Below are positions 34,425 to 42,809 of a stretch of 64,000 nucleotides of DNA, piece by piece. Under the pieces are notes generated by a model. It searched no databases, was not told the origin of the DNA, and worked only from the letters and a program-made list of their open reading frames with translations. Made by a program: the position numbers and the translations under genes. Numbering within the stretch: position 1 is the stretch's first letter; each line of letters opens with the position of its first letter. Source of the stretch: DAIPJH01 sp036770365 (lineage in GTDB: Bacteria; Pseudomonadota; Alphaproteobacteria; Rickettsiales; UBA998); the NCBI GenBank assembly GCA_036770365.1, contig DAIPJH010000010.1:1-64000 (forward strand). The letters are read 5' to 3'.

Positions 34425-35654
34425 ATGAGTCTGCATCTTATCTCTCTAAAATCATGCTTTTTAGCACTTGTTTTATGTTTTTCATTCACACTAACATCCC
34501 AAAACACGTTAGCTGAAGATAAAACATCCCCATCGACAACCGCCACCGCCACAATAAACCCAACCGTCCCAGCAGATGCACCTACTCCAAACAATAAAAC
34601 ACAAAATATCATGCAAATATCAATACATGTAGATGAAATAGATAAAGATATTACCATTGCCAAAAACCGCGCCATACGCCAAGCAGAAATGAAAGGCTTA
34701 TGGCAAGTTCTAGAACACATCGATAAAGAACACGCCAAAGAAATGTACGGAACACTTTCGGCCGACGACATTCACGATATGGTAGAAGCTATAAAACCCT
34801 TCCACGAGGTCATTACAGGCGGACGTTATCAAGCCGATGTTCAAATTCGCTTTGATGAATTACGCGTACACGCTCTTAAACGTCAAACGGAAGGCATCAC
34901 CCCCCAAATCAGCGCAACTAATACAGGGGTAGGAACACTCTTAATTATTCCCATCATGCAAAATGCTAAAAGCGAACTATTACTTTGGCAAGATAATAAT
35001 CATTGGCGGGATGCTCTGAATCTTCAGACTTTAGAACTTGGAAAAGGTAAATTAATCATGCCGTTTGGTGATCCCACTGATCATTTAATGCTTGATCAAG
35101 AGACAATGCTTGCAGGTGATATCAAAACATTACAAAAAATTGCTACCCGTTACGGTGCGCGCAACGTCGTCATTGCACTTGCCAAAGTACGCGCTGCTAA
35201 CGCCAAAGCAACCATGTTCACCGCCGATATTTTCTTGCGTCGTGCGGGAGCAACTACAGAAGAAGCCAAACTTCACTACGAAACAATAGCCAGTGAGAAT
35301 GAACAACAAATGCTCAACCGTGCTGCCCTTGAAGTTACACAAAAACTTAGCAACTCTGTCAATCAATTTGCCCTTTTTGAAGAAGCAGAAGCATCACGCC
35401 TCAAAGGTCTCGTCATGCGTATTAACTACGACACTCCAGACAAATGGCTGGCACTCAAAGGCTTTATGGAAAATCTCCCCACCGTCAATTATCTTGAAGT
35501 AGGGGCAGTATCTCCCACCTTCTCACAAATCACACTCTACTACCGAGGATCATCCATTCCTATCAAACAAGCATTAGAAGATCAGGGAACGATCATCAAA
35601 GATACAGATAAATTTTGGGTGGTAACCATTCCAAGCAAATCATCAAGGAATTAA
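34425..35654 (+). CDS. DUF2066 domain exported protein
   Basis: A signal peptide (MSLHLISLKSCFLALVLCF, cleaved near TLAED) and a low-complexity Thr/Pro/Ala spacer precede the conserved region (AKNRAIRQAEMKGLWQVLE, GGRYQADVQIRFDELRVHAL), which matches DUF2066. 409 residues. The family is of unknown function and commonly lies between purM and the AI-2E transporter and hdaA genes, as here. The AI-2E gene starts 4 bases after its stop, so the two are co-transcribed. Confidence 0.82.
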   Translation: MSLHLISLKSCFLALVLCFSFTLTSQNTLAEDKTSPSTTATATINPTVPADAPTPNNKTQNIMQISIHVDEIDKDITIAKNRAIRQAEMKGLWQVLEHIDKEHAKEMYGTLSADDIHDMVEAIKPFHEVITGGRYQADVQIRFDELRVHALKRQTEGITPQISATNTGVGTLLIIPIMQNAKSELLLWQDNNHWRDALNLQTLELGKGKLIMPFGDPTDHLMLDQETMLAGDIKTLQKIATRYGARNVVIALAKVRAANAKATMFTADIFLRRAGATTEEAKLHYETIASENEQQMLNRAALEVTQKLSNSVNQFALFEEAEASRLKGLVMRINYDTPDKWLALKGFMENLPTVNYLEVGAVSPTFSQITLYYRGSSIPIKQALEDQGTIIKDTDKFWVVTIPSKSSRN

Positions 35655-35657
35655 AAC

Positions 35658-36716
35658 ATGCAAAAAACTCAACGTAATTTTCTCTTATGGATGCTTATCT
35701 TTAGCAGTGTGTTCTATTTCCTCTATCTTATCAAAGGTATTTTATTACCTTTTGTCCTCGGCATCCTCATCGCTTATTTCTTTAACCCACTGTGTTCATG
35801 GTTAGAAAAAAAGAAACTACCCCGCGCTGCTTCAGCCGCCTGCATCATTCTTTCTTTCTTCGTTCTTTGTGGGATTATTCTTACTGCACTCATTCCTATT
35901 CTTTACGAACAAACCATGAGCCTCATAGAACTCCTTCCAAGCTACATCAAACATTTACGCGTTGATATAGCTCCTCAACTACAGCATTACCTTAACAAAA
36001 TAGGGGCGGGGAACTCAACCGAGGCGGCGCAACACGCCGCCACTAATTTCTCTGATGAAATTGGCATTGTTGCAAGCAATATCATTACAGGTATCATGAA
36101 ATCTGGCTCTGCCCTTATCAACCTTGTCTCCCTCTTTATTATCACGCCTATGGTAGGATTTTACCTATTGCGCGACTGGGAAAAGCTCTGTGCAAAGGCT
36201 GATAACCTCTTACCCCGCAAACACGCCGCCACCATCCGCGAACAACTCAGTATCATTAACCGTACTATTGCGGGGTTTGTACGCGGACAAATTAATATGT
36301 GCCTCATTCTCAGTGCTTACTACGCCATCATGCTTTCACTTCTTGGGCTTAATTTTGCCTTCGCCATAGGCATCTTTGCAGGGACAATGTTGATTATCCC
36401 CATGATAGGAACACTTGCTAGCGCATCCATTACCCTTGCCGTAAGCTGGTTTCAATTCGGCACAACCGAAGCCCTACTGAAAGTCATGTGTGTCTTTGCC
36501 GTCGGCATGTTAATTGATAATATCTTCACCCCCAAATTAGTAGGAGAAAAAGTGGGGCTTCATCCTGTATGGATTATTTTTGGTATGTTCTGTGGGGCTG
36601 TTCTCTTTGGGTTTGTCGGAGTTTTACTTGCTATTCCACTCTCAGCGGTGATAGGTGTGGTGGTTCGCTTTAGTATTCAGCAATACCTTGAAAGTGATCT
36701 CTACGAAGCACTATAA
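35658..36716 (+). CDS. AI-2E (PerM/TqsA) family transporter-like membrane protein
   Basis: 352 residues with about seven membrane helices in the AI-2E family layout: two N-terminal helices, a hydrophilic mid-region (residues about 95-145), and a C-terminal bundle with FVRGQINMCLILSAYYAIMLSLLGLNFAF, LIIPMIGTLASASITLA and GLHPVWIIFGMFCGAVLFGFVGVLLAIPLSA. Substrate unknown; some relatives export a quorum signal or act as Na+/H+ antiporters. Second gene of the DUF2066-AI-2E-hdaA operon. Confidence 0.9.
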   Translation: MQKTQRNFLLWMLIFSSVFYFLYLIKGILLPFVLGILIAYFFNPLCSWLEKKKLPRAASAACIILSFFVLCGIILTALIPILYEQTMSLIELLPSYIKHLRVDIAPQLQHYLNKIGAGNSTEAAQHAATNFSDEIGIVASNIITGIMKSGSALINLVSLFIITPMVGFYLLRDWEKLCAKADNLLPRKHAATIREQLSIINRTIAGFVRGQINMCLILSAYYAIMLSLLGLNFAFAIGIFAGTMLIIPMIGTLASASITLAVSWFQFGTTEALLKVMCVFAVGMLIDNIFTPKLVGEKVGLHPVWIIFGMFCGAVLFGFVGVLLAIPLSAVIGVVVRFSIQQYLESDLYEAL

Positions 36717-36742
36717 ACCCAACCCTTACGCCAGATTGCATC

Positions 36743-37429
36743 ATGCAAACCATTTTACCCTTTCACCACCAACCAAGTTATGTGGCAGAAGATTTTCTTA
36801 TAAGTTCTGCAAACATGGATGCCCATAGCTGGATTACAAGCGATACAGAATTGTGGCATAACGGCACATTACTTATTTGGGGAGAAACAGGCAGCGGAAA
36901 AACACATTTAGCACATATATGGGCATCACAACACAATGCTCCATTTCTCTCATCAGAACAAATAGCGCGTCCTTCTGACATTTATCAAACAAAAACACCC
37001 CCCTTTTGGGTAATAGACAACATTGATATACAATTACATCGCAATATTGATGAAACCACATTATTTCATCTACTCAATATCATTACCCAAGAAAATGGGA
37101 GAATGCTACTTACAGCCAGCACTCCTCCAACAACATGGAACATCCAGCTAAAAGATCTTGCCTCACGTCTTCGCGCCATTTCAACCGTTAAACTTCACTT
37201 ACCTGACACAATATTAATGAAAGCTCTTTTAATCAAACTCTTCTCAGATCGCCAATTGCATATTCACGAAGATGTAGTTGAATATATTATCACGCGCATA
37301 GATAGAAATTTTAAAGCCATTCATACCATTGTTTCCCTGCTTGACCATGCATCAATGCGCCAAAAACGTAACATCACAACACCACTTGTGCGTGAAATAA
37401 TCAGCAATGATGCATCTTTAAATTTTTAG
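36743..37429 (+). CDS. hdaA: DnaA-related regulator HdaA
   Basis: A short (228-residue) AAA+ protein with DnaA-like domain but no DNA-binding domain IV; relatives promote DnaA-ATP hydrolysis with the beta clamp. The N-terminal QTILPFHHQPSY contains a QxLPF-type clamp-binding motif, residues 47-54 give the P-loop GETGSGKT, and PPFWVIDNIDI is the Walker B. Sensor-type stretches LKDLASRLRAISTVKLHLPD follow. Position after the AI-2E gene supports HdaA over a generic DnaA fragment. Confidence 0.85.
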   Translation: MQTILPFHHQPSYVAEDFLISSANMDAHSWITSDTELWHNGTLLIWGETGSGKTHLAHIWASQHNAPFLSSEQIARPSDIYQTKTPPFWVIDNIDIQLHRNIDETTLFHLLNIITQENGRMLLTASTPPTTWNIQLKDLASRLRAISTVKLHLPDTILMKALLIKLFSDRQLHIHEDVVEYIITRIDRNFKAIHTIVSLLDHASMRQKRNITTPLVREIISNDASLNF

Positions 37430-37528
37430 CTTGCTATGAATCTCAAAATAATAGTTCTCACTTAACTCCTTTTTAAGCTATGTAATATATAGTGTATTTT
37501 AAATTCATTGTTTCATTGTGAGAATTAT

Positions 37529-38605
37529 ATGAGTCCCAAGGCCATCCAAAACGTTACTTCACGGCACGGAAAGAAAAACCCTAAGGAGCGTCTTTCCCAA
37601 GTCAATATTTTGCTTCAAGATCCTGACACCGAGATGGCCGCCGTACTGCGCAATGTTCTCAATAGCCTCGGCTTTGGGGCGGTTTATCATGCGCGCAACG
37701 GTGAAGCAGGTTTAAAAACTCTACGGGAAAAAGATATCGACATTGTTATTACTGACTGGGATATGGAGCCTATGAATGGAATTGAATTTATCAATTTTAT
37801 TCGCTCGTCTCCTCATTCTCCCAATAAGACCCTTCCTATTATCATGCTAACGGGAAAAGCAAATCGAGACCATGTTGAATTAGCGCGCGATACAGGTATG
37901 ACCGAATTTGTGGTCAAACCTTTTACAGTTCAAACCTTATGCAATCGTATTATCTTGGTCGTAGAACATCCAAGAAACTTTATCCTTTCACAATTCTACA
38001 GCGGCCCTGACCGCAGAAGACGCACTCAGTTAACGGATCAATCCAGCGACCGCAGAACGCTACCCCCCGCGGAAAGTCTTATTACAGACAACGGGAATAC
38101 AAAAGTTTATCGTATCAATGATCAAGACGTTGTCTTTATTGATCCTGACATGTCGCTCAAAGAAAAAATAGGCAATGACATCTCCATGGCTGAAATCTTC
38201 AGCGAAGAAAACGTCAAACAAGCACAAGCAATTATTCTTGAAGCAAAAGATGATTTCTTAAAATGGATCGTCGACGATCTCCGTAATACAGAAGAAGCCT
38301 ATTTTGCCATTGCAACCAATGCTGACCACAAACTTCACGACATACGCTATCTACAGGGATGTGTGCTTTCTATCAAATCACGGGCGGGTACTTTTGGATT
38401 TGACCTTGCTTCCGTTGTCGCAGATCTCATGCTTGCTATTTTAAAAGAGCAGACGGGTCTCTCACAAAATCTCGTACGCGCTCTTCGAAAACATATTGAT
38501 GTGCTTTATGTTATTTTCCAACGCCATATCGAAGGAACGGGCGGGGATATGGGACGAGATCTCATTGATAGTCTGGCAGAACTCGGAAAAAAGCTTAGTG
38601 CATAA
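37529..38605 (+). CDS. Response regulator with a C-terminal phosphotransfer-like domain lacking the His
   Basis: About 358 residues. The N-terminal receiver (about 20-140) has QDPD at its start, the phospho-Asp in VITDWDMEPMNG, MLTGKA and VVKPF. A linker with GPDRRRR and SDRRT resembles the basic motif seen in alphaproteobacterial regulators. The C-terminus (about 235-330) aligns by eye with a family helical module where AHDIKGQGGTFGY is typical, but here reads CVLSIKSRAGTFGFDL: the phosphorylatable His is absent. ATG 37529 (GAGAATTAT ahead) is preferred to a TTG at 37508. It is 100 bases after hdaA, likely a separate unit. Confidence 0.72.
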   Translation: MSPKAIQNVTSRHGKKNPKERLSQVNILLQDPDTEMAAVLRNVLNSLGFGAVYHARNGEAGLKTLREKDIDIVITDWDMEPMNGIEFINFIRSSPHSPNKTLPIIMLTGKANRDHVELARDTGMTEFVVKPFTVQTLCNRIILVVEHPRNFILSQFYSGPDRRRRTQLTDQSSDRRTLPPAESLITDNGNTKVYRINDQDVVFIDPDMSLKEKIGNDISMAEIFSEENVKQAQAIILEAKDDFLKWIVDDLRNTEEAYFAIATNADHKLHDIRYLQGCVLSIKSRAGTFGFDLASVVADLMLAILKEQTGLSQNLVRALRKHIDVLYVIFQRHIEGTGGDMGRDLIDSLAELGKKLSA

Positions 38606-38620
38606 TCATCGAATACCGTA

Positions 38621-38645
38621 TAATTATCTAGGTAACAGATAATTA
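38621..38645. promoter_or_regulatory. Palindrome just before the decarboxylase ribosome site
   Basis: TAATTATCT (38621-38629) and AGATAATTA (38637-38645) are perfect 9-base arms around AGGTAAC, ending at the GAGG Shine-Dalgarno of the next gene. A repressor operator or a hairpin that masks the ribosome site would fit equally well. Confidence 0.5.
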
Positions 38646-38654
38646 GAGGTGATT

Positions 38655-40313
38655 ATGTCTAACGCTTCCATGACGGTAGGTTCTTTCCTTTTTGATTATT
38701 TATACCAGCAAGGTGTGGGACATGCTTTTGGCATTCCTGGAGATTTTGCACTGCCTACTTTTCGTTGGCTCAATCAATCCCCTATTGAACTCATTACCCT
38801 TACTCATGAACCCTCCGTTGGCTTCGCCGCAGATGGCTATGCTCGAGTCAGAGGGTTAGGCGTTGCATGCGTTACATATTGTGTCGGGGGACTCAATATG
38901 GTTAACGCTGTCGCCTGCGCTTACGCTGAAAAAAGTCCTTTAATTATCATCTCTGGTGGTCCAAGCCCGAATGACCGTGTTGCAGACCCTCTATTACACC
39001 ACAAAGTACGCACCTTTGATACACAGCGTCGCATTTACGAAGAAATTACCTGTGCTACCGCAGTACTGAACGACCCAGCCACCGCGGCAGAAGATATTAT
39101 GCGCGTTATCAGCGAAGTCAAACAACAATGCCGCCCTGGTTATATCGAAGTACCATATGATGTGGTTGATATGCCTATCTCTACCCCGATCATCCGCAAC
39201 CTTATCCCACCCATTAGCGATCCAGATAATCTAGACGCCGCCATAGAAGATGCCGTTGCTTTTATCAATGCTGCCAAAAACCCTGTGATGATCGCAGATG
39301 TTGAACTACACAGACACGGTCTTACCGATCTCGCCATCGGCATTGCACGCAAATTTAATATTCCTATTGCAGCAACCCTACTCTCCAAAAGCTTGATCAG
39401 CGAACAAAATCCACTCTATATTGGTGTCTATAGCGGTGGGTTCTCCGACCCCATTACACAACAAATAGTTGAAGACAGTGACTGCGTCCTCATGCTCGGT
39501 GCATTTTTAACCGATATGTTTTTAGGACTTAACACTGCACAGCTAAAACGAAAACATTCTATTTTAGCTACCACAGAAAAAACCTGTGTTGGGCTACGCC
39601 GTTATGAAACCATCCAATTTAAAGACTTTCTAGAAAAACTTCTTTACAGCAACATTAAGAAACGTCCTAACTTCATAAATCCTATTACTATCCAGCCCCC
39701 CCTTTTACTAACAGAAACAGAGCAAAAATCTCCGATCTTGATAGAAAATTTCTTTCGCATGTTAGGCGATACCATGCCAGATGATGCCACCATTGTCTGC
39801 GACACTGGCGATTCATTACTAGGTGCAATTAGCCTTAAGACAACAGGAAAGAGCAATTTCATTTCGGATGCGTATTATCTTTCCATGGGCTTTGCCGTAC
39901 CCGCTTCTGTAGGTGTCTCAGCCGCCGCCCCTCATTCGCGTGTGATTACTATCGTTGGTGATGGCGCATTCCAAATGACAGGCATTGAACTCTCCACCAT
40001 TGCAAAAGAAAAAATGAACCCCGTTGTGTTTATTCTCAACAACGATGGATATGGTACACAACGTCATATTCTTGACGGGCCATTTAATGAGATTCATGCA
40101 TGGGATTACACCAAGATTTGCGAATTATTACACTATGGCACAGCTTACCGCGTCACCACGCATGAAGAATTATCTTCATGCCTTAAAACAGTTTTTGACG
40201 ACGAGGGTATGTCTTTGGTAGAAGTGGTCGTACCACGCAATGATTGCAGCCGTTCTCTCCGAAGGCTCGGTGAAGAATTAGGAAAATTACGCAATAAAGA
40301 AAAGAAAGGTTAG
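38655..40313 (+). CDS. ThDP-dependent 2-keto acid decarboxylase (pyruvate/indolepyruvate decarboxylase-like)
   Basis: About 552 residues. The N-terminal PYR domain has the catalytic Glu in THEPSVGFAADGYARV and the HH pair in LLHHKVRTFDTQRR characteristic of PDC/IPDC rather than acetolactate synthase. The central domain is reduced, and the C-terminal PP domain carries IVGDGAFQMTGIELSTIAK and NNDGYGTQRHIL (ThDP/Mg motif GDG...NN). It probably decarboxylates an aliphatic or aromatic 2-keto acid, but substrate preference cannot be read. ATG 38655 has GAGG at five bases. An entericidin-like gene follows 2 bases after the stop and a palindrome precedes the start. Confidence 0.82.
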   Translation: MSNASMTVGSFLFDYLYQQGVGHAFGIPGDFALPTFRWLNQSPIELITLTHEPSVGFAADGYARVRGLGVACVTYCVGGLNMVNAVACAYAEKSPLIIISGGPSPNDRVADPLLHHKVRTFDTQRRIYEEITCATAVLNDPATAAEDIMRVISEVKQQCRPGYIEVPYDVVDMPISTPIIRNLIPPISDPDNLDAAIEDAVAFINAAKNPVMIADVELHRHGLTDLAIGIARKFNIPIAATLLSKSLISEQNPLYIGVYSGGFSDPITQQIVEDSDCVLMLGAFLTDMFLGLNTAQLKRKHSILATTEKTCVGLRRYETIQFKDFLEKLLYSNIKKRPNFINPITIQPPLLLTETEQKSPILIENFFRMLGDTMPDDATIVCDTGDSLLGAISLKTTGKSNFISDAYYLSMGFAVPASVGVSAAAPHSRVITIVGDGAFQMTGIELSTIAKEKMNPVVFILNNDGYGTQRHILDGPFNEIHAWDYTKICELLHYGTAYRVTTHEELSSCLKTVFDDEGMSLVEVVVPRNDCSRSLRRLGEELGKLRNKEKKG

Positions 40314-40315
40314 TT

Positions 40316-40471
40316 ATGAACAAGATAATGCTCATTATCCTCGCCACCCTCTCATGCCTCACAACAGCATGCAGCACCATGGAAGGTCTTGGACAAGATA
40401 TCAATAAAGCTGGCAACGCAATTAGTCGTGCTGCTGATAACACACGTGATAAAATGCATCAATCACATTAA
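40316..40471 (+). CDS. Entericidin-like small lipoprotein
   Basis: A 51-residue peptide with lipoprotein signal MNKIMLIILATLSCLTTAC (lipobox TTAC) and the entericidin core STMEGLGQDINKAGNAISRA. Entericidins A/B are bacteriolytic toxin/antidote membrane lipoproteins in enterobacteria, but single members are widespread with unclear function. It starts 2 bases after the decarboxylase stop, so it may be co-transcribed. A strong hairpin follows. Confidence 0.8.
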   Translation: MNKIMLIILATLSCLTTACSTMEGLGQDINKAGNAISRAADNTRDKMHQSH

Positions 40472-40486
40472 TCAAAAGACATGCGC

Positions 40487-40523
40487 AGTACAGAAAAGCA
40501 GTCATATTCAGCTTTTCTGTACT
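40487..40523. terminator. Perfect 13-bp hairpin between convergent genes
   Basis: AGTACAGAAAAGC (40487-40499) and GCTTTTCTGTACT (40511-40523) with an 11-base loop. No pure U-run follows on either strand, but the placement between the entericidin-like gene and the convergent lipoprotein gene suggests bidirectional termination. Confidence 0.6.
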
Positions 40524-40557
40524 ATAGCACTCTAAAAACTAGCAGCTACAACAACGG

Positions 40558-40866
40558 TTATGGTTTTCTCCATAGATCACCCGTGACGGGGATTGCCGCA
40601 AACGAGAAACGACAATAGGTAAAGCCTTCATTCCACCCCTGCTTATACTGCTCATTCGAACCCATTTCAGGTCGCTTTTTAAAGCCATACGCCAATTTAT
40701 AAAAAAAGCCACCCTGCGCTGAGAGTCCTGTATCACAGCCATCTTCCCAACCCAATTGATACTCAGGTGGCCCACTCGGACTGGTATAATACAAATCAAC
40801 TGGTCGGCACGCAGACAAACCTGCCACCATCACCGCACACCCATATAATCGTATTTTTTTTCGCAT
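40558..40866 (-). CDS. Small conserved lipoprotein
   Basis: About 102 residues from ATG 40866. The lipoprotein signal MRKKIRLYGCAVMVAGLSAC (lipobox LSAC) is followed by a compact domain, with the repeated pattern YQLGWEDGCDTGL and YKQGWNEGFTYCR, each a G-W-(E/N)-(D/E)-G motif, suggesting an internal duplication. Similar small lipoproteins occur in other alphaproteobacteria, without known function. The Shine-Dalgarno is weak. Confidence 0.7.
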   Translation of the reverse strand: MRKKIRLYGCAVMVAGLSACRPVDLYYTSPSGPPEYQLGWEDGCDTGLSAQGGFFYKLAYGFKKRPEMGSNEQYKQGWNEGFTYCRFSFAAIPVTGDLWRKP

Positions 40867-41007
40867 AAGACACACTTTTTAAAGCTGAACTTTGCCGCAT
40901 TGAACCAAAAAACAACAAAAAAATTTTGATTTTTTAATGACATTTCCCAAAAAAATACGGGGGGAGACCCCCGCCGCAATATACGAATCACACTTATATT
41001 TTCATAA

Positions 41008-41175
41008 CTATAAGAACGATGGCTCATCACTCTGCGGTTCTAATACCATCTGACGAAGAGGCCTCAAATCCTCATCCGTCAACCCGTCATACTGCATTAA
41101 CAATCGAATGATAGGATCATTCATCACATCGAGAAACGTTGGCTCATAGCCTACTGTAAACTGAACTTCTTGCAT
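41008..41175 (-). CDS. Small acidic hypothetical protein, 55 residues
   Basis: ATG 41175 is preceded by a strong AAAGGGGG Shine-Dalgarno and by a good promoter (41207-41235). The protein (MQEVQFTVGYEPTFLDVM, later GLTDEDLRPLRQMVLEP, ending SDEPSFL) is acidic, with a predicted helix-loop-helix and no membrane segment. No family is recognised. The strong expression signals make it a likely real gene, perhaps a small regulatory protein. Confidence 0.65.
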   Translation of the reverse strand: MQEVQFTVGYEPTFLDVMNDPIIRLLMQYDGLTDEDLRPLRQMVLEPQSDEPSFL

Positions 41176-41206
41176 ATACACCCCCTTTCCTGCTGTTGAC
41201 TATTTT

Positions 41207-41235
41207 ACTATAGAAGCGTAATTTTATAATGTAAA
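41207..41235 (-). promoter_or_regulatory. Sigma-70-type promoter of the 55-residue gene
   Basis: On the minus strand TTTACA (41235-41230) and TATAGT (41212-41207) are separated by exactly 17 bases. The -10 box ends about 31 bases before the ATG at 41175, leaving a short leader with the AAAGGGGG ribosome site. Confidence 0.65.
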
Positions 41236-41291
41236 GAACATTACTCATCAATGATATATAGTCATTTCCTCATGTGCAATGCACCATATTG

Positions 41292-41849
41292 CTAAAGCCG
41301 TTTAGACAACCATATCGCTGACTTTGTCACTCCTGATACCATCGCCACCAACGCACCATAAGCTGGCATCTGCGCTGCACCATGTTCCAACCCAAGATCA
41401 TGATGCTCCATTTCTTCTGCCTTAAACTGTTCAATGCTTTGTGCTAATTTCTTTTCCTCTGGATACACCTCAAGTGCTTCTAATTGATGGCCGTAATGCT
41501 GATCAATCACGGATTCCACCGCCACCGTACACGCCATCGCCGCTTTCTCACCCATCAGAGCTGTGATCGCACCCATCGCATAACCACCCACATGCCACAA
41601 CGGCATCAACGCGGTCGGACGCACCCCACGCACACGCACTTGCTGCTCAAAATAGTCTAAATGCTCTAATTCTTGATCACGCATATGACGAATCATATCC
41701 CCGCAAGACTTTTTTCCAAGCACGCGAAGCTGCCCTTCATAAATACGCTTTGCACCGTATTCACCCGCATGATCCACCCGCACCATACGTTCCAGCATCA
41801 TATCGTCGCTAGCACGCCCAGTTGCAATCTTCAGCGCATCAACACTCAT
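41292..41849 (-). CDS. coq7: Ubiquinone biosynthesis hydroxylase COQ7 (demethoxyubiquinol hydroxylase)
   Basis: Membrane-associated carboxylate-bridged diiron monooxygenase for the penultimate ubiquinone step. The six-ligand pattern is visible: Glu in VDHAGEYGAKRIYEG, ExxH in DQELEHLDYFEQQ, Glu in VAVESVIDQHYGHQ and ExxH in EEMEHHDLGLEHGA. 185 residues. It overlaps dsbB by 11 bases at its 5' end, so translation is coupled. The COQ7 type replaces the flavin enzyme UbiF used by enterobacteria. Confidence 0.94.
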   Translation of the reverse strand: MSVDALKIATGRASDDMMLERMVRVDHAGEYGAKRIYEGQLRVLGKKSCGDMIRHMRDQELEHLDYFEQQVRVRGVRPTALMPLWHVGGYAMGAITALMGEKAAMACTVAVESVIDQHYGHQLEALEVYPEEKKLAQSIEQFKAEEMEHHDLGLEHGAAQMPAYGALVAMVSGVTKSAIWLSKRL

Positions 41850-42354
41850 CTGACACCTCTTTTTTTCTGCCGCCTAAACACCATAAAAACCAAGTCGCCA
41901 CCAGCGCATACAGCATATTCCACCCTGCCATACTCACACCCAACCACATCGCAGTGGGATTATCACACATCGCAATCGGCGTACCCATGATCTGCGCACG
42001 CAATTCTTCGATCGACATCTCACCGCCACCACTCGCCGTACAACCCGTTGGCCCCGCAATCCAGTGTTGTTCGACACTGATATGATACGCAGCTATACTG
42101 GCATCTACTGCACAGGTAAGCATCATTGCATAAAATAAAATGCGGTAATAACGCACATGTTTCACCAAACACACCACTGCCAGCGCAAGCACCATCACCA
42201 CGGTATAAGGATAACGCTGCAACACACATAAATGGCAAGGCTGAAACCCAAAACCATACTGGCTGATCAATGCAAAAGAAAGCGGTGCAAACCCTACAAA
42301 AAACGCCACCAACCCCTTAGCGCGATACGACAGCATATCAATTTTCTTCAGCAT
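41839..42354 (-). CDS. dsbB: Disulfide bond formation protein DsbB-like
   Basis: Four-helix inner-membrane protein that reoxidises DsbA using ubiquinone. The first cysteine pair is in FQPCHLCVLQRYPY (CxxC plus quinone-contact region), and the second pair lies in the periplasmic loop (GPTGCTASGGG and AMCDNP). About 171 residues from ATG 42354 (GAG close ahead); longer in-frame starts exist. It is the first gene of the dsbB-coq7 pair. No dsbA is visible. Confidence 0.88.
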   Translation of the reverse strand: MLKKIDMLSYRAKGLVAFFVGFAPLSFALISQYGFGFQPCHLCVLQRYPYTVVMVLALAVVCLVKHVRYYRILFYAMMLTCAVDASIAAYHISVEQHWIAGPTGCTASGGGEMSIEELRAQIMGTPIAMCDNPTAMWLGVSMAGWNMLYALVATWFLWCLGGRKKEVSDEC

Positions 42355-42517
42355 AATTCTCTGTTCTCCATCCATCTTCTGCAAGCATAGCCTAATGCGA
42401 CAGCGAAAACAAAGTGTAACTTACAGAAATACTTGACCGCACAAAGTTTATCCCTATGATGCGAAACCTCAAACGTGCCAAGAAAGCACATATTTAGCCT
42501 TAGTGGCGTTTGAACGC

Positions 42518-42576
42518 TATAGCACTTTAAATTTGTTTTCCGTTTCTTTGGAAAAGTAAATTTATGTAGTGCTATA
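42518..42576. repeat. Long imperfect hairpin upstream of tRNA-Leu
   Basis: TATAGCACT (42518-42526), TAAATTT (42528-42534) and TTTTCC (42536-42541) pair with GGAAAA (42550-42555), AAATTTA (42558-42564) and AGTGCTATA (42568-42576), giving about 22 paired bases interrupted by small bulges. The end motif TATAGCACT/AGTGCTATA recurs singly in two other intergenic spots (40523-40531 and 29794-29802), so it could be a small palindromic element. Confidence 0.6.
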
Positions 42577-42592
42577 CACTATATAGTTTTGT

Positions 42593-42678
42593 GCCCCTGT
42601 GGTGAAATGGTAGACGCGGTAGACTCAAAATCTACTGTCCGCAAGGACATACTGGTTCAAGTCCGGTCAGGGGCACCA
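42593..42678 (+). tRNA. tRNA-Leu(CAA), with encoded CCA
   Basis: An 86-base class II tRNA: acceptor GCCCCTG/CAGGGGC, anticodon stem GTAGA/TCTAC with loop CTCAAAA (anticodon CAA, reading TTG), long variable arm TGTCCGCAAGGACA, T-loop TTCAAGT and encoded ACCA. Its 3' side abuts a region with degenerate tRNA-like repeats and an accessory gene pair. Confidence 0.96.
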
Positions 42679-42692
42679 CTTCGGAAGTGGCA

Positions 42693-42716
42693 TATGCAAA
42701 AGCGGTTCAATTCCGC
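42693..42716 (+). repeat. Imperfect direct repeat, left copy, next to tRNA-Leu
   Basis: A 24-base stretch (core CAAAAGCGGTTCAATTCCGC) that matches 44063-44086 at 20 of 24 positions, with all four differences transitions. It begins 15 bases after tRNA-Leu and contains a T-arm-like AGCGGTTCAATTCCGCT. Confidence 0.6.
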
Positions 42717-42809
42717 TCCAGTCAAAGAGTTGGCTGTGGTTCTAACTTTCCGATACCCAATTTGGGTAATCGAGGCGTGAATCTTTAGAGTTCAATAAGA
42801 TATGCGGTT

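Noticed and set aside
42589..42780. 63-codon frame covering tRNA-Leu
   Set aside because: It reads through the tRNA and its flank; the tRNA explains the sequence.
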